Assembly (NCBI GenBank): GCA_027489335.1
Contig: JAIXZX010000012.1
Span: forward strand, 297,912 to 361,911
Origin: Caulobacteraceae bacterium
Lineage (GTDB): Bacteria > Pseudomonadota > Alphaproteobacteria > Caulobacterales > Caulobacteraceae
Reading direction: 5' to 3'
DNA length: 64,000 bases
The notes under the pieces were generated by a model. That model was not told where the DNA came from, ran no database searches, and was given only the letters and a program-made list of their open reading frames with translations. Below are positions 45,269 to 55,301 of this stretch, piece by piece. A program made the translations under genes and the position numbers. Position 1 is the stretch's first letter. Each line of letters opens with the position of its first letter.

Positions 45269-46204
45269 TCAGGCCGGCAGGCGCATTTCGAGGGGATAGG
45301 CCACGAAGGCGTCATAGACGCCGCTGTGGATCGCGCCGCATTCGGCCAGAACGCCCTCGAGGAAGACGTGCGAGCCCTCGCGTTCAATCTCGGCCATGTC
45401 GGCATATTGTAGCCGCGCCTTCAGCCGCCCGGCCAGGCGGCCGGGGCCCACATGCACCGCCTCGGTGTGACGGCTGAGCACTGAAAGATGGGCCTCGATC
45501 TCGTCGGTGGAGAAGCGAATGGACCGGGGGAATTCTGCGTTCAGCAGCAGGAATTCCAGGATCGGCCGGGCCCGGACGTCGGCGGTATAGACCCGCAGAT
45601 AGGGCTCAAGCGCGCAGCTCATCCGCAGGACGGCCGTCAGGGTCGGGTGATCCAGCCGCTCGACCCCCCGGCCAAAGCAGACCTCCAGCAGCCGCCCGAT
45701 CAATTGGGCGCGCTCAAGATGGGCGCCGAGCAGCAGGAAGCGCCAGCCCTCGCCATGGCTCATGGTGGCGTCGGCCGCGCCCTTGAACAGGTGAAGGTCG
45801 GCGATGATGTCGTGCAGGAAGGCCGAGGAGCCATCATTGAACGACTTGGCCGCCATGGCGCCGGACAGACGCAGATGCACGAGGTTGAGCCGCTCCCAGG
45901 TCTCGCTGGTGATCTGGTCGCGGACCTGGCGGGCGTTCTCTCGGGCGAGCGCCAAGGAGGAGACCACGGAGCTGCCATCCATCCGGTCGAGGGCGAGCGC
46001 GCGGGCCGACTCAAAGGGCGTGGCGATCTTCTCCGGCGTGGCGTCACCCACCGCTGAGAGGGCGATTCGCGCCACCTGGGCGGCGGTCTCGGCCCGGTCC
46101 AGGGTGGCGGTGAGCATGACGTCGGCCAGACGGGCCACATGCTCGGCCCGCTCCACATAGCGGCCGATCCAGTAGAGGCTGTCGGCGACCCGGGCGAGCA
46201 TCAT
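45269..46204 (-). CDS. Alpha-E domain protein
   Basis: A 311-residue all-alpha protein of the Alpha-E family (N-terminus MLARVADSLYWIGRYVERAEH; EGWRFLLLGAHLERAQ). It has no known activity by itself and always occurs with the circularly permuted ATP-grasp and transglutaminase-like proteins. It overlaps the ATP-grasp gene by 4 bp and lies 9 bp before the transglutaminase gene, so the three form one operon. Confidence 0.92.
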   Translation of the reverse strand: MMLARVADSLYWIGRYVERAEHVARLADVMLTATLDRAETAAQVARIALSAVGDATPEKIATPFESARALALDRMDGSSVVSSLALARENARQVRDQITSETWERLNLVHLRLSGAMAAKSFNDGSSAFLHDIIADLHLFKGAADATMSHGEGWRFLLLGAHLERAQLIGRLLEVCFGRGVERLDHPTLTAVLRMSCALEPYLRVYTADVRARPILEFLLLNAEFPRSIRFSTDEIEAHLSVLSRHTEAVHVGPGRLAGRLKARLQYADMAEIEREGSHVFLEGVLAECGAIHSGVYDAFVAYPLEMRLPA

Positions 46205-47706
46205 GACAGGTCATCTCCCGGCCCGGCCAGGACCCAGGTGTCCTTCGACCCCCCGCCCTGGCTTGAATTGACCACCAGGGATCCCTTGCGCAGGGCCACC
46301 CGGGTCAGGGCGCCTGGGGTCACGGTGATCTTCTCCCCAGACAGGATGAACGGCCGCAGGTCCACGTGGCGGGCGTCGACCTCCCCATCAATCAGGCATG
46401 GGGCGGTGGACAGCTGGATGGTCGGCTGGGCGATGTAGTTTTCCGGATCGGCCTTGATCGCCTGGGCGAATTCTTCGCGCTGGGCGGCGCTGGCGTGGGG
46501 GCCGATCAGCATGCCGTAGCCTCCGGAGGCGCCCACGGCCTTGACCACCAGCTTGTCCAGATTACCCAGCACGTGGTTGAGCTGGGCCGGCTCCCGACAG
46601 AGGAAGGTCTCGATGTTGGGCAGGATCGGCTCTTCGCCCAGATAGTAGCGGATGATCTCCGGGACATAGGCGTAGACCGCCTTGTCGTCGGCCACCCCGG
46701 TGCCGGGCGCGTTGCACATGACCACCGTGCCCGCCCGATAGGCGTTGAACAGGCCTGGCACGCCGAGAGAAGAATCCCTGCGGAAGGTGAGGGGGTCGAT
46801 GAAGTCATCATCCACACGGCGGTAGATCACGTCGATGCGCCGCAGGCCGGTGGTGGTCCGCATGTAGACCATGTTGTCGTGGACCACGAGGTCGCGCCCC
46901 TCCACCAGGGGCGCGCCCATGAGCCGCGCCAGATAGGCGTGCTCGTAATAGGCCGAGTTGTAGACGCCGGGCGTCAGCACCACCACCTGGGGATTGGGCC
47001 GCCACTCGGCCATGCTGCGCAGGGTGGTGAGCAGCAGGTCCGGATACCGGTCGATCTGGCGCACGCCGGCCAGGCGGAAGGTGCCGGGGAAGGTGCGCTT
47101 GGACGCCTCACGGTTGGCCAGCATGTAGGACACGCCGGACGGGACCCGCAGATTGTCCTCCAGGACCGCGTATTCGCCATCCTCCTGCCGGATCAGATCG
47201 CTGCCGCAGACATTGGCGTAGGCCTGGTGGGGGACATACAGCCCTTGCATCTCACGCCGGTAGGAAGGCGCGCCCAGCACCAGCTCCCGCGGGACCACCC
47301 CGTCCTTGAGGATCATTCGCTCGCCATAGATGTCGGCGAGGAACAGGTTCAGGGCCTGCAGCCGTTGCACCAGGCCGGTCTCGATCCGCGCCCACTCATC
47401 GGCGGGGATGATTCGGGGCAGCAGGTCGGTAGGGATGATCCGCTCAGTCGAGCTTTCAGCGCCGTAGACGGTGAAGGTGATCCCCTGGAGCAGGAAGAAC
47501 CGCTCCAGAGTCCGCTGACGCTCATCAAGCTCACCAGGCCCCAGGGCCGCAAGCCGCCGCGCCATGACGGCGAAGTGCGGTCTGACCGAGCCATCAGGGG
47601 CGTGCATTTCGTCATAGGGCGGCTTCACGTCCGCCTTGGCCGCCGTTTCGGCGGCCGCCTGGGCCAAGGCCCGGTCGATCTCTTCGGATCTCTGCGCTGT
47701 CGCCAC
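46201..47706 (-). CDS. Circularly permuted ATP-grasp protein
   Basis: A 501-residue ATP-grasp ligase-type enzyme (DUF404/DUF407 type) with YGERMILKDGVVPRELVLG, LEDNLRVPSGVSYMLANR, VMCNAPGTGVADDKAVYAYVP and KAVGASGGYGMLIGP. ATP-grasp enzymes couple ATP cleavage to amide or peptide bond formation. With the Alpha-E and transglutaminase partners it is predicted to make or attach a peptide, but no product is known. The start is GTG at 47706; the Shine-Dalgarno is weak. It is divergent from tamA. Confidence 0.92.
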   Translation of the reverse strand: MATAQRSEEIDRALAQAAAETAAKADVKPPYDEMHAPDGSVRPHFAVMARRLAALGPGELDERQRTLERFFLLQGITFTVYGAESSTERIIPTDLLPRIIPADEWARIETGLVQRLQALNLFLADIYGERMILKDGVVPRELVLGAPSYRREMQGLYVPHQAYANVCGSDLIRQEDGEYAVLEDNLRVPSGVSYMLANREASKRTFPGTFRLAGVRQIDRYPDLLLTTLRSMAEWRPNPQVVVLTPGVYNSAYYEHAYLARLMGAPLVEGRDLVVHDNMVYMRTTTGLRRIDVIYRRVDDDFIDPLTFRRDSSLGVPGLFNAYRAGTVVMCNAPGTGVADDKAVYAYVPEIIRYYLGEEPILPNIETFLCREPAQLNHVLGNLDKLVVKAVGASGGYGMLIGPHASAAQREEFAQAIKADPENYIAQPTIQLSTAPCLIDGEVDARHVDLRPFILSGEKITVTPGALTRVALRKGSLVVNSSQGGGSKDTWVLAGPGDDLS

Positions 47707-47902
47707 GCCCTACTCCACACGCTCACGTTCTCGAAACCGCAAGCCGTCGCCTGAGCCTAGCCACTGCGGGCCTCATCGTCGCCCTGTAACGTCAGCGGCG
47801 CAAAATTGGGCGGCGGGCGCCAAAATAATGGGCGAAGACGGCGGGGTGACAGGGGGCGATACCCTCGCTACAGGGGTGCTTCGGGGGCTTAAAGGTGATT
47901 GC

Positions 47903-49681
47903 GTGGGACGACTTGCCTTCGCAGCCGTCGCCACGGCTGCCCTCTGCGTCTATGGCGCTGGCCCCGCGCGGGCCGAGCCACGCGCCGATATAGCCGGAGA
48001 GCTCGGCTCGGATCTGCGCGAACGCATTGTCCGCGCGATCGGCGAGGCGGACCGACCGGTCGAGAATCGCTTCCAGGCGCGCCGTCGAGCGCGCGATGCG
48101 GCCGAAGATGCGGTCGCTGTGCTCCGCTCAGAAGGTTACTACGCCTACGCCGTCGAGGCTGAGGTCAGCGAGGATGAACCGCCTCGCCCTGTCGTGGCGG
48201 TTACCCCAGGTCCCCGGTTCGTCTTTGCCGATCCTCAGGTCGCCTGGACCGGCGCCGCCCCCGATGAGGAGACCCGCCTGGAGGCGGTGGAGGCCATGGG
48301 GCTGACCCTGGGCGACCCGGGGCGATCGGCCGAGGTCGTGGCCGCTGAGGGCCGGATCGTCGCCACGGTGCGCCAGTCTGGCTATGCCGACGCAGATCCA
48401 GATCTACGGGAAGTGATCGTCGATCACGCCGACAATACGGTGCGGCCCACCTTCCGCATCTCCGCCGGAGATCTGGTGCGTCTCGACGGCCTAGTGCTCG
48501 ACACCGATGGTCGCACCAACCCCGCCTGGCTGGACCAGCTGCGTCCGTGGCAGGAGGGGGACGTCTATGATTCGGAGGACGTGGCCGAACTCGAGCGCCG
48601 GCTGTTGGACACTGGCGTCTATGACACCGTCACCGTCGCCCTGTCGGCGAAGGACGATGTGGACGAACAAGGCCGGCGCCGTGTTCTCGTCGGGTTGGCG
48701 GACCGTCCCCGCCGCACCCTCGAACTCGGCGCCAGCTACTCGACCCTTGAGGGCTTCGGCGTCGATTCCCGGTGGAGCCGCTACAACGTTCTGGGCCGGG
48801 CCGACACCCTGGCCCTGGTGGCGAGGCTCTCGGAGCTTGATAGCCGGATCGGCGGCGATCTGACCCTGCCGCACTGGCGTCGCGCCGCCCAGACCCTGCA
48901 CCTGAACGCCGGCGCCTACCGCAATGAAACCGACGCCTTCGAGGAGACAGGCGTCGGCGTCGGAGCCGACCTGCGCCGTCGCTATGGGGCAAATTCCTTT
49001 GTCACTGTTGGCGCTTCCCTCGATCTCTCGCGAAACGACGAGAAGGAGGCGCGGACCCTCTCACCGCTAGGGCGCGACCTGATCACGGCCGCGGTGTTCG
49101 GCGCGGTTTCCCTCGACCGCTCCAATGACCGGCTCGACCCGACCCAGGGCTGGCGCGTCGACACCCGGCTGGAGCCGACCTACATCGCCGGCGACGAGGC
49201 CTTGCCCTATCTGGAAGTCTCCGCCCAGGGCGCCGCCTATCTGCCCCTGGACGATCAGGCCCGCACTGTCATCGCCGGGCGCCTGCGGGTGGGCAGCCTC
49301 GTGGGCGGCGAGCTGCCGGACGTGCCGGCCTCTCGCAGGTTCTACGCCGGCGGCGGCGGCTCGGTCCGCGGCTACGCCTATCAGGCGGTGGGTCCACGCC
49401 TGTCCGACAACACCCCCCGCGGGGGTCTGTCCCTGGTGGAGGTGAGTCTGGAGGCTCGTCGTAAGCTCACCGATCGCTGGGGTGTGGTGGCCTTCGTGGA
49501 TGCGGGCTCCGTGGGCGATGAGATGACGCCCAATGGGGACAATCTCAGCGTCGGCATAGGCGTCGGCGTCCGCTACGACCTGGGCTTTGGGCCGATCCGG
49601 GCCGACATCGCCATCCCCCTCGACGCCGACAAGCGCGATGGCGCCTTCCAGATCTATCTCAGTATCGGACAAAGCTTTTGA
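47903..49681 (+). CDS. tamA: Outer-membrane assembly protein TamA-like (Omp85)
   Basis: A 592-residue Omp85-superfamily protein: signal peptide (residues 1-24, ending ARAEP), POTRA repeats (about 25-270), then a 16-strand beta-barrel with the conserved FYAGGGGSVRGYAYQ and a C-terminal aromatic residue (SIGQSF). With TamB it moves autotransporters or lipids to the outer membrane. I chose the GTG at 47903 (AAGGTGA upstream) because it gives a proper signal peptide; an ATG at 47828 would add 25 residues. It overlaps the tamB start. Confidence 0.92.
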   Translation: MGRLAFAAVATAALCVYGAGPARAEPRADIAGELGSDLRERIVRAIGEADRPVENRFQARRRARDAAEDAVAVLRSEGYYAYAVEAEVSEDEPPRPVVAVTPGPRFVFADPQVAWTGAAPDEETRLEAVEAMGLTLGDPGRSAEVVAAEGRIVATVRQSGYADADPDLREVIVDHADNTVRPTFRISAGDLVRLDGLVLDTDGRTNPAWLDQLRPWQEGDVYDSEDVAELERRLLDTGVYDTVTVALSAKDDVDEQGRRRVLVGLADRPRRTLELGASYSTLEGFGVDSRWSRYNVLGRADTLALVARLSELDSRIGGDLTLPHWRRAAQTLHLNAGAYRNETDAFEETGVGVGADLRRRYGANSFVTVGASLDLSRNDEKEARTLSPLGRDLITAAVFGAVSLDRSNDRLDPTQGWRVDTRLEPTYIAGDEALPYLEVSAQGAAYLPLDDQARTVIAGRLRVGSLVGGELPDVPASRRFYAGGGGSVRGYAYQAVGPRLSDNTPRGGLSLVEVSLEARRKLTDRWGVVAFVDAGSVGDEMTPNGDNLSVGIGVGVRYDLGFGPIRADIAIPLDADKRDGAFQIYLSIGQSF

Positions 49682-52600
49682 GTCTCGAGCTTGAGCCCCA
49701 GGATGAGGTGGTGACAAAGGCCCGCCCGCGCCTGAAGCGCCGGCTGGCCGTCGCCGCTGTGGCCCTGTTGGCCCTGATCGGCGTCCTCTTCGCCGCCGTA
49801 CGGTTCGGCGCCATGGCGCCGCCGACCATGGGCCTGATCGAGGCGCGCACCGATGGGCTGGCCATCGGCCGGTTTGGCAATCTGAAGATCGAAGGGCTTC
49901 AGGGCGACCTGTTCCGCGATATCCGGATCCGCCGGCTGACCATCACCGACGAGGAGGGCGTCTGGCTTGAGGCCGACAACATCGCGTTGCAGTGGAACTA
50001 CCTGGAACTGCTCCGTCGACGCTTTCATGCCGAGCGGCTGACCGCCGACGAGGTGAGGCTGCTGCGCCGGCCGACCCTGACGCCCAAGAAGGATGAGACC
50101 GGCGGACTGCCGATCCGCATCATCATTGATCAGGCCCGCCTGCGCTTGGCGGTCTCGCCGGAGTTCAGCTACGAGCGGGGCCTGTTCGATGTGACCGCCC
50201 AACTCGATGTGCGTCGGAAGGGGCGAGGCCAGTCCGGGGAGATCAGCGCCCGCAGCCTGCTGCGTCCGGGGGATCACCTGGACGTCGCCTTCGATCTCGG
50301 CCCGCGGCGGCCGCTGCTGGTCGATGTTTCGGCGCTGGAGGCGCAAGGGGGCGCGATCGCCGGCGCCCTGGGCCTGCCCGCCGACCGGCCGTTCCGCCTT
50401 CGCATTGACGCCGAGGGCGAAGGGCCGGACAGGCGTTTCGAGGCGCTCGCCCAGTCCGGGGCCACGACCCCGCTGCGGGCCAATGGCGGTTGGAATGAGC
50501 TGGGCGGCCGGGCCGTGGGGCGGCTGTCCCTGAACGCCTCGCGGCTCACAGCGCCCCTGGCGGCGCGCCTCGGCGACGAAGTCACCTTCGATATCCAGGG
50601 GCAGGGGGTCGAGGACGGCCTCTACACCATGACCGCGCGCCTGGGGGCCGACAATCTGACCGCCCGGGCGGTGGGCCAGATCCATCCTGGCGACCGGCGG
50701 ACCGGCCCACAGGGCGTGAGCCTGGCGCTTCAGACGCCGCAGCTCTCGCAGCTCACCGGCGGCCCGGCGATGGGCGCTACCCGGCTGTCCGGCGTGCTGA
50801 CCGGAACGCCGGAGGAGCTCACTTTCGAAGGTGATGTCTCGGCCAGCGACCTTGCGACAGGCGGCTACAGTCTGGGGTCGGTGGTTGGTCCGGTGAGCCT
50901 GGAGCGCAATCGACGGGGGATCGCCATCGGGGCCGACCTGCGGGGCGCAGGTGGGGCAGGCGACGAGGGGTATCTGAACGCCCTGCTGGGTCCGCAGCCA
51001 CGCGTCTCTCTGGACGCCGAGCGGCTGAGCGATGGACGCCTGCTGGTCCGTGAGCTGAACGCCACCGGTCAAGGCCTCGCCCTTGAGGCCCGGGGCGGTC
51101 GCGGGCTGCTGGGCGGCCTGAACGCCCGGGGAACTGCGCGGCTGTCCAATCTCGCCGCGGCGCGGGCCGGCGCGGCGGGGCTCGTCAACCTGACCTGGTC
51201 GGCCGAGCGCGGCCGTCGGGAAGGCCCCTGGAGCCTTCGCCTGGAAGGCCGGGGCGCCGACCTGGGCACGGGCTATGCCCAGCTCGACCGTCTCCTCGGG
51301 CCGACCCCCCAGTTGCGGGTCCAGGCAGACTATGCCGGCGGTCGTCTCGCCCTGCAGGAGGCCAGACTCAATGGCCGCGCCCTCGAGGCGGAGGCCGCGG
51401 GCGTCTATGGTCCCGAGGGCGACCTGCGTTTCAAAGTCGACTGGTCGGCTGAGGGCCCCCTGCAGGCTGGTCCGGCCGAGTTCGATGGATCGGCGGACGG
51501 CAGTGGCGCTCTGACCGGGACCGTCTCGGCGCCGAAGCTCGACCTGACCGCCCGGTTTGATGAGGTCGATCTGCCCCGGATGCCGCTGAGGCAGGCGGTC
51601 GTGACCTTGAGTTTCGGCCGCAGCCAAGCCGCGGGCTCGGCAGGCCAGGTCACCCTGGCGGCGGAGAGCCAGTATGGCCCAGCCCGGGGCCGCGCCGATT
51701 TCGCGCTGCCCGCGTCGGGTGTCGACCTTCGGCGGATCGATGTCGACGCCGGCGGCGTCGCCCTGCAGGGCGATCTCAGCCTGCGCCGCGCGACGCCGTC
51801 GCGGGCCGACCTGCGTCTGGCCATCGGACCCGGCGCGATCCTGGCCCGCGGCGCGGTGACGGGCGAGGTCCAGATCGTCGACGGCGTGGATGCGCCCATG
51901 GCCGATCTCGACCTGCGGATACGCGACGCCGTACCGGTGGGCAGTGAACTGGCCATCGTCGCCGGCCGCCTGACCGCCCAGGGCCCCATAGACCAGCTGG
52001 CCTATGAGCTGTCGGCCAGCGGCGGTCATGGGGGCGAACGCTGGGACGTGGCCGGCGGCGGCGCCCTGGCTGAGGCCGAGCGCGCCCACACCCTGACCTT
52101 CATGGGGCGTGGCGCCTATGGGGGGCGTGAAGTGTCCACGGTCCAGCCGGCTATCTTCCGCCTGGGGGGAGAGGTTCGCACAGCGCGAATCCTCCTGGGA
52201 ACCGAGGATGGCGGACGGGTGGATATTGACGGCCGGCTGGCCGGCGCCATCGCTGATGTGGAGGCCGAGATCACCGATCTGGGTCTCGATGTGATCAATC
52301 CCGACCTGGCTGGCCGCGTGAATGCCAACCTCATCCTGTCGGGCCGGGATGGCGAGCTGGTCGGCTCACTTGGCGCCCGTCTGGCGGACGCCCGGGGTCG
52401 CGGGAGCCCCCGGATCCAGGGGCTGGATGGGGTGCTTGAGGTCGAGCTGAACGACGAGACCATGACCGTCAAGGCCGAGGTCAGCAATGAACAGGGGCTG
52501 CGCGCCGAAGCTGACCTGAACCTTCCCACCGAAGCCTCGGCGCGACCGTTCCGGCTCGCGCTCGACCGCCGCCGCCCTGTCAGCGGCCGGGTGTTCGCTG

Positions 52601-53862
52601 ATGGGGATGTAGAGCCCCTCTGGGCCCTTTTGGTAGACGGCGACCGCACCCTGGCAGGTCGGGTTCAGATCAACGGCCAGATTGCCGGCACCCTGGCCGA
52701 TCCCAGCCTTTCAGGACGCGCCAGTTTGGAGAACGGGCGTTTTGACGACGCGCCGACAGGGCTAAGCCTGCGGGACATGAGCGTCGCCGCGGTGCTCTCG
52801 GAACGGGTCATCGATGTCAGCCGCGCCCGCGGCGTGGATGGCTCCGGCGGGCGGGTCGACGGCTCGGGTCAGATCAGCCTTTATCGCGGGGGCGTGTCTG
52901 GCTTCCGGCTGCGGCTGGACGGGTTCCGGCTAATCGACAACGACATCGCCCAGGCCGACGCCAGCGGCGAGGTGACCATCAACCGCAACGCCGAAGGCAA
53001 GGTCCGCCTCTCGGGCGACCTGCGGGTGGACAACGCCGAGGTCGCCGCCGACCCGCCGACGCCTTCGGGCGTGGTCAGCATCGACGTGGTGGAGCGCAAC
53101 CGTCCGCTGGAACTCGACCTGCGCCAGAATCTGCGTTTGCAGCCGCAACGGCAGGGCGACGGGTGGGCCCTGGATGTCAGCCTGAATGCGCCGCGCGGCG
53201 TCTTCCTGCGGGGCCGGGGCCTGGACATGGAAATGTCGCTGGACGCCCGGGTGACCGGCTCGACCGCCCGACCGATCCTGTCGGGACAGGCGCGGGTCGT
53301 GCGTGGCGACTACGAGTTCGCGGGCAAACGGTTCGAGTTCGACTCCCGCGGCGTCGTCTATCTGTCCACCTCGCCGGCCAATATCCGCCTCGACCTGACG
53401 GCGACCCGGGACGATCCATCTCTGACCGCCGTCATCCGGGTGAGCGGGACCGCCGCCAAGCCCAGCATCCGCCTGACCTCAACCCCGGTCCTGCCGGACG
53501 ACGAGGTGCTGTCGCAGGTCCTGTTCGGCCGGTCAGCTTCGCAGCTGTCCACGATCGAAGCCGCCCAGCTGGCGGCGGCCCTGTCCTCCCTCGCTGGTGG
53601 GGGCGGGTTCGATATTGTCGGCAATCTGCGGGAGTTCGCCGGTCTCGATCGCCTGAGCCTTGGAGGTGATGAGACGTCCGGGGTGACGGTGGCCGGGGGC
53701 AAGTATCTGACCGACGACGTCTATCTGGAGATCATCGGCGGCGGCCGCGGCGGCGCCACGGCTCAGGTCGAGTGGCAGGTGAGGCGCAACCTCTCCATCC
53801 TGTCACGCCTGACGGGCGAGGGGGACAGCCGCCTCGCCGTCCGCTGGCGACGGGACTATTGA
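49678..53862 (+). CDS. tamB: Translocation and assembly module protein TamB
   Basis: A 1394-residue protein: a single N-terminal membrane anchor (about residues 20-40), a very long repetitive beta-taco region, and the C-terminal DUF490/TamB domain (ILSGQARVVRGDYEFAGKRFEFDSRG, LSQVLFGRSASQLS). It spans the periplasm to the TamA barrel, and AsmA-like relatives carry phospholipids. The start is uncertain: TTG at 49678 overlaps the tamA stop; GTG at 49711 with AGGA seven bases upstream is a good alternative. It overlaps phhA by 7 bp at the 3' end. Confidence 0.93.
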   Translation: MSLELEPQDEVVTKARPRLKRRLAVAAVALLALIGVLFAAVRFGAMAPPTMGLIEARTDGLAIGRFGNLKIEGLQGDLFRDIRIRRLTITDEEGVWLEADNIALQWNYLELLRRRFHAERLTADEVRLLRRPTLTPKKDETGGLPIRIIIDQARLRLAVSPEFSYERGLFDVTAQLDVRRKGRGQSGEISARSLLRPGDHLDVAFDLGPRRPLLVDVSALEAQGGAIAGALGLPADRPFRLRIDAEGEGPDRRFEALAQSGATTPLRANGGWNELGGRAVGRLSLNASRLTAPLAARLGDEVTFDIQGQGVEDGLYTMTARLGADNLTARAVGQIHPGDRRTGPQGVSLALQTPQLSQLTGGPAMGATRLSGVLTGTPEELTFEGDVSASDLATGGYSLGSVVGPVSLERNRRGIAIGADLRGAGGAGDEGYLNALLGPQPRVSLDAERLSDGRLLVRELNATGQGLALEARGGRGLLGGLNARGTARLSNLAAARAGAAGLVNLTWSAERGRREGPWSLRLEGRGADLGTGYAQLDRLLGPTPQLRVQADYAGGRLALQEARLNGRALEAEAAGVYGPEGDLRFKVDWSAEGPLQAGPAEFDGSADGSGALTGTVSAPKLDLTARFDEVDLPRMPLRQAVVTLSFGRSQAAGSAGQVTLAAESQYGPARGRADFALPASGVDLRRIDVDAGGVALQGDLSLRRATPSRADLRLAIGPGAILARGAVTGEVQIVDGVDAPMADLDLRIRDAVPVGSELAIVAGRLTAQGPIDQLAYELSASGGHGGERWDVAGGGALAEAERAHTLTFMGRGAYGGREVSTVQPAIFRLGGEVRTARILLGTEDGGRVDIDGRLAGAIADVEAEITDLGLDVINPDLAGRVNANLILSGRDGELVGSLGARLADARGRGSPRIQGLDGVLEVELNDETMTVKAEVSNEQGLRAEADLNLPTEASARPFRLALDRRRPVSGRVFADGDVEPLWALLVDGDRTLAGRVQINGQIAGTLADPSLSGRASLENGRFDDAPTGLSLRDMSVAAVLSERVIDVSRARGVDGSGGRVDGSGQISLYRGGVSGFRLRLDGFRLIDNDIAQADASGEVTINRNAEGKVRLSGDLRVDNAEVAADPPTPSGVVSIDVVERNRPLELDLRQNLRLQPQRQGDGWALDVSLNAPRGVFLRGRGLDMEMSLDARVTGSTARPILSGQARVVRGDYEFAGKRFEFDSRGVVYLSTSPANIRLDLTATRDDPSLTAVIRVSGTAAKPSIRLTSTPVLPDDEVLSQVLFGRSASQLSTIEAAQLAAALSSLAGGGGFDIVGNLREFAGLDRLSLGGDETSGVTVAGGKYLTDDVYLEIIGGGRGGATAQVEWQVRRNLSILSRLTGEGDSRLAVRWRRDY

Positions 53863-54725
53863 GGCCCGGGGCGCTCGTGGTGGTGGGTCTGGGTTCCGAT
53901 GTGGAGCACCTGGTCAGCAGGGACCGTCTCGCCAATCGGAATGTCCGCCAGACCCTCCAACGCCTCATAGATGGGTCCGAAGTCCTGCAGGCTGGCGGCC
54001 AGCAGCTCCTCCAGGGAGGGGATGACAAAGTAGGTCGGCTGGAAATCGTCGATTCGGTAGGGCGTGCGCATCACCCGGATGAGGTCGAAACCCAGCCTGT
54101 GAGGTGAGGCCTCATCCAGGCAGAACACCGACTCCGCCCGGGACGAGACGATCCCCGCGCCATAGATTCGCAGACCAGCGTCAGTGCGCATCAGGCCGAA
54201 CTCCACCGTATGCCAGTAGAGCCGGGCGAGATGGGCGAGATGGCCCTTGCTGAGGGCTCGCATGCCGCCCCGGCCGTAGGCGGCCATATAGTCGGCGAAC
54301 ACGGGATCGGTGAGCATCGGCACATGGCCGAACACGTCGTGAAAGACGTCGGGTTCCTGCAGATAGTCCAACTGATCACGGGTGCGAATAAAGCGCCCGG
54401 CGGGAAAGCGGCGATTGGCCAGGTGCTCGAAGAAGACGGCATCGGGGACAAGGCCTGGGACCGCCACCACCTGCCAGCCGGTCAGGCCGATCAGCTCGGC
54501 GTTGATCCGGCGAAAGTCTGGAATGCCGTCTCCATGCAGGTCCAGGGCCTCGAGTCCCTTAAGAAATGGCTCGCAGGCCCGGTCCTTGAGCAGCGCCGTC
54601 TGACGCTCATAGAGGGTGGTCCAGACCTCGTGCTCGGCGGGCGAATAGCTGTTCCATCCCTGGTCGATGGTCCAGTCGGCGCCGGCGCCAGGGGGCGGCG
54701 CAGATGAGGTGTGGCTCCCGTCCAT
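53856..54725 (-). CDS. phhA: Phenylalanine 4-monooxygenase
   Basis: A 289-residue pterin-dependent aromatic amino acid hydroxylase converting Phe to Tyr. Iron ligands are seen: His129 and His134 (VFHDVFGHVPML) and Glu175 (YWHTVEFGL). It is the short bacterial form without a regulatory ACT domain. No pterin carbinolamine dehydratase (phhB) gene is next to it. It is convergent with tamB. Confidence 0.95.
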   Translation of the reverse strand: MDGSHTSSAPPPGAGADWTIDQGWNSYSPAEHEVWTTLYERQTALLKDRACEPFLKGLEALDLHGDGIPDFRRINAELIGLTGWQVVAVPGLVPDAVFFEHLANRRFPAGRFIRTRDQLDYLQEPDVFHDVFGHVPMLTDPVFADYMAAYGRGGMRALSKGHLAHLARLYWHTVEFGLMRTDAGLRIYGAGIVSSRAESVFCLDEASPHRLGFDLIRVMRTPYRIDDFQPTYFVIPSLEELLAASLQDFGPIYEALEGLADIPIGETVPADQVLHIGTQTHHHERPGPQ

Positions 54726-54806
54726 AGGGAGAGAATGCGCCGGATGCGGGGAAATATCCGTTCAAAAATGACGGCAAGAAGTCCGCGTATGGATTAAAAA
54801 TTGCGC

Positions 54807-55136
54807 CTAGTGGCTGATCCGCGGGCGCAGCGTGTAGTGGTCGCCGTGGAAGGAATCGAACAGCAGGGCGGCCTGGGGGTGAGCGACCGGCTCCCCCGTC
54901 TCATCGGGCAGCAGGTTCTGCTCGGAGACATAGGCGACGTAGGCGCTTTCCTGGTTCTCGGCCAGCAGGTGGTAGAAGGGCTGATCCTTGTGGGGGCGGA
55001 CGTCGACGGGGATCGACAGCCACCAGTCCTCGCTGTTGGCGAACTCGGGATCGACATCGAAGATCACGCCCCGGAAGGGGAAGATCCTGTGCCTGACCAC
55101 CTGACCAATGGCGTACTTGGCGCGACGAGGTTCCAT
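54807..55136 (-). CDS. hspQ: Heat shock protein HspQ
   Basis: A 109-residue HspQ (hemimethylated DNA-binding-like fold), with AKYAIGQVVRHRIFPFRGVI, FDVDPEF and PFYHLL. In enterobacteria HspQ binds and stimulates the Lon protease; this role in Caulobacterales is inferred. It stands alone between phhA and a divergent Ppx/GppA gene. Confidence 0.93.
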   Translation of the reverse strand: MEPRRAKYAIGQVVRHRIFPFRGVIFDVDPEFANSEDWWLSIPVDVRPHKDQPFYHLLAENQESAYVAYVSEQNLLPDETGEPVAHPQAALLFDSFHGDHYTLRPRISH

Positions 55137-55301
55137 GACAGGGATTTGTACACCACGTTTTCTGACCGGGAGGTGAACGTAATCATCCTGTCATGTGGCG
55201 CAAGGCGACGCCTTTCGGTGGGCGAGTACGCTTGCTACAGTCGCCTTTGAAACGAGCCGACGGTCTTTTCCGCCCGGCTGCAAAGGGACAGGTGGCGGTC
55301 C

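Noticed and set aside
49654..52089. An 811-codon frame antisense to tamB
   Set aside because: No motif; explained by codon bias of the tamB strand.
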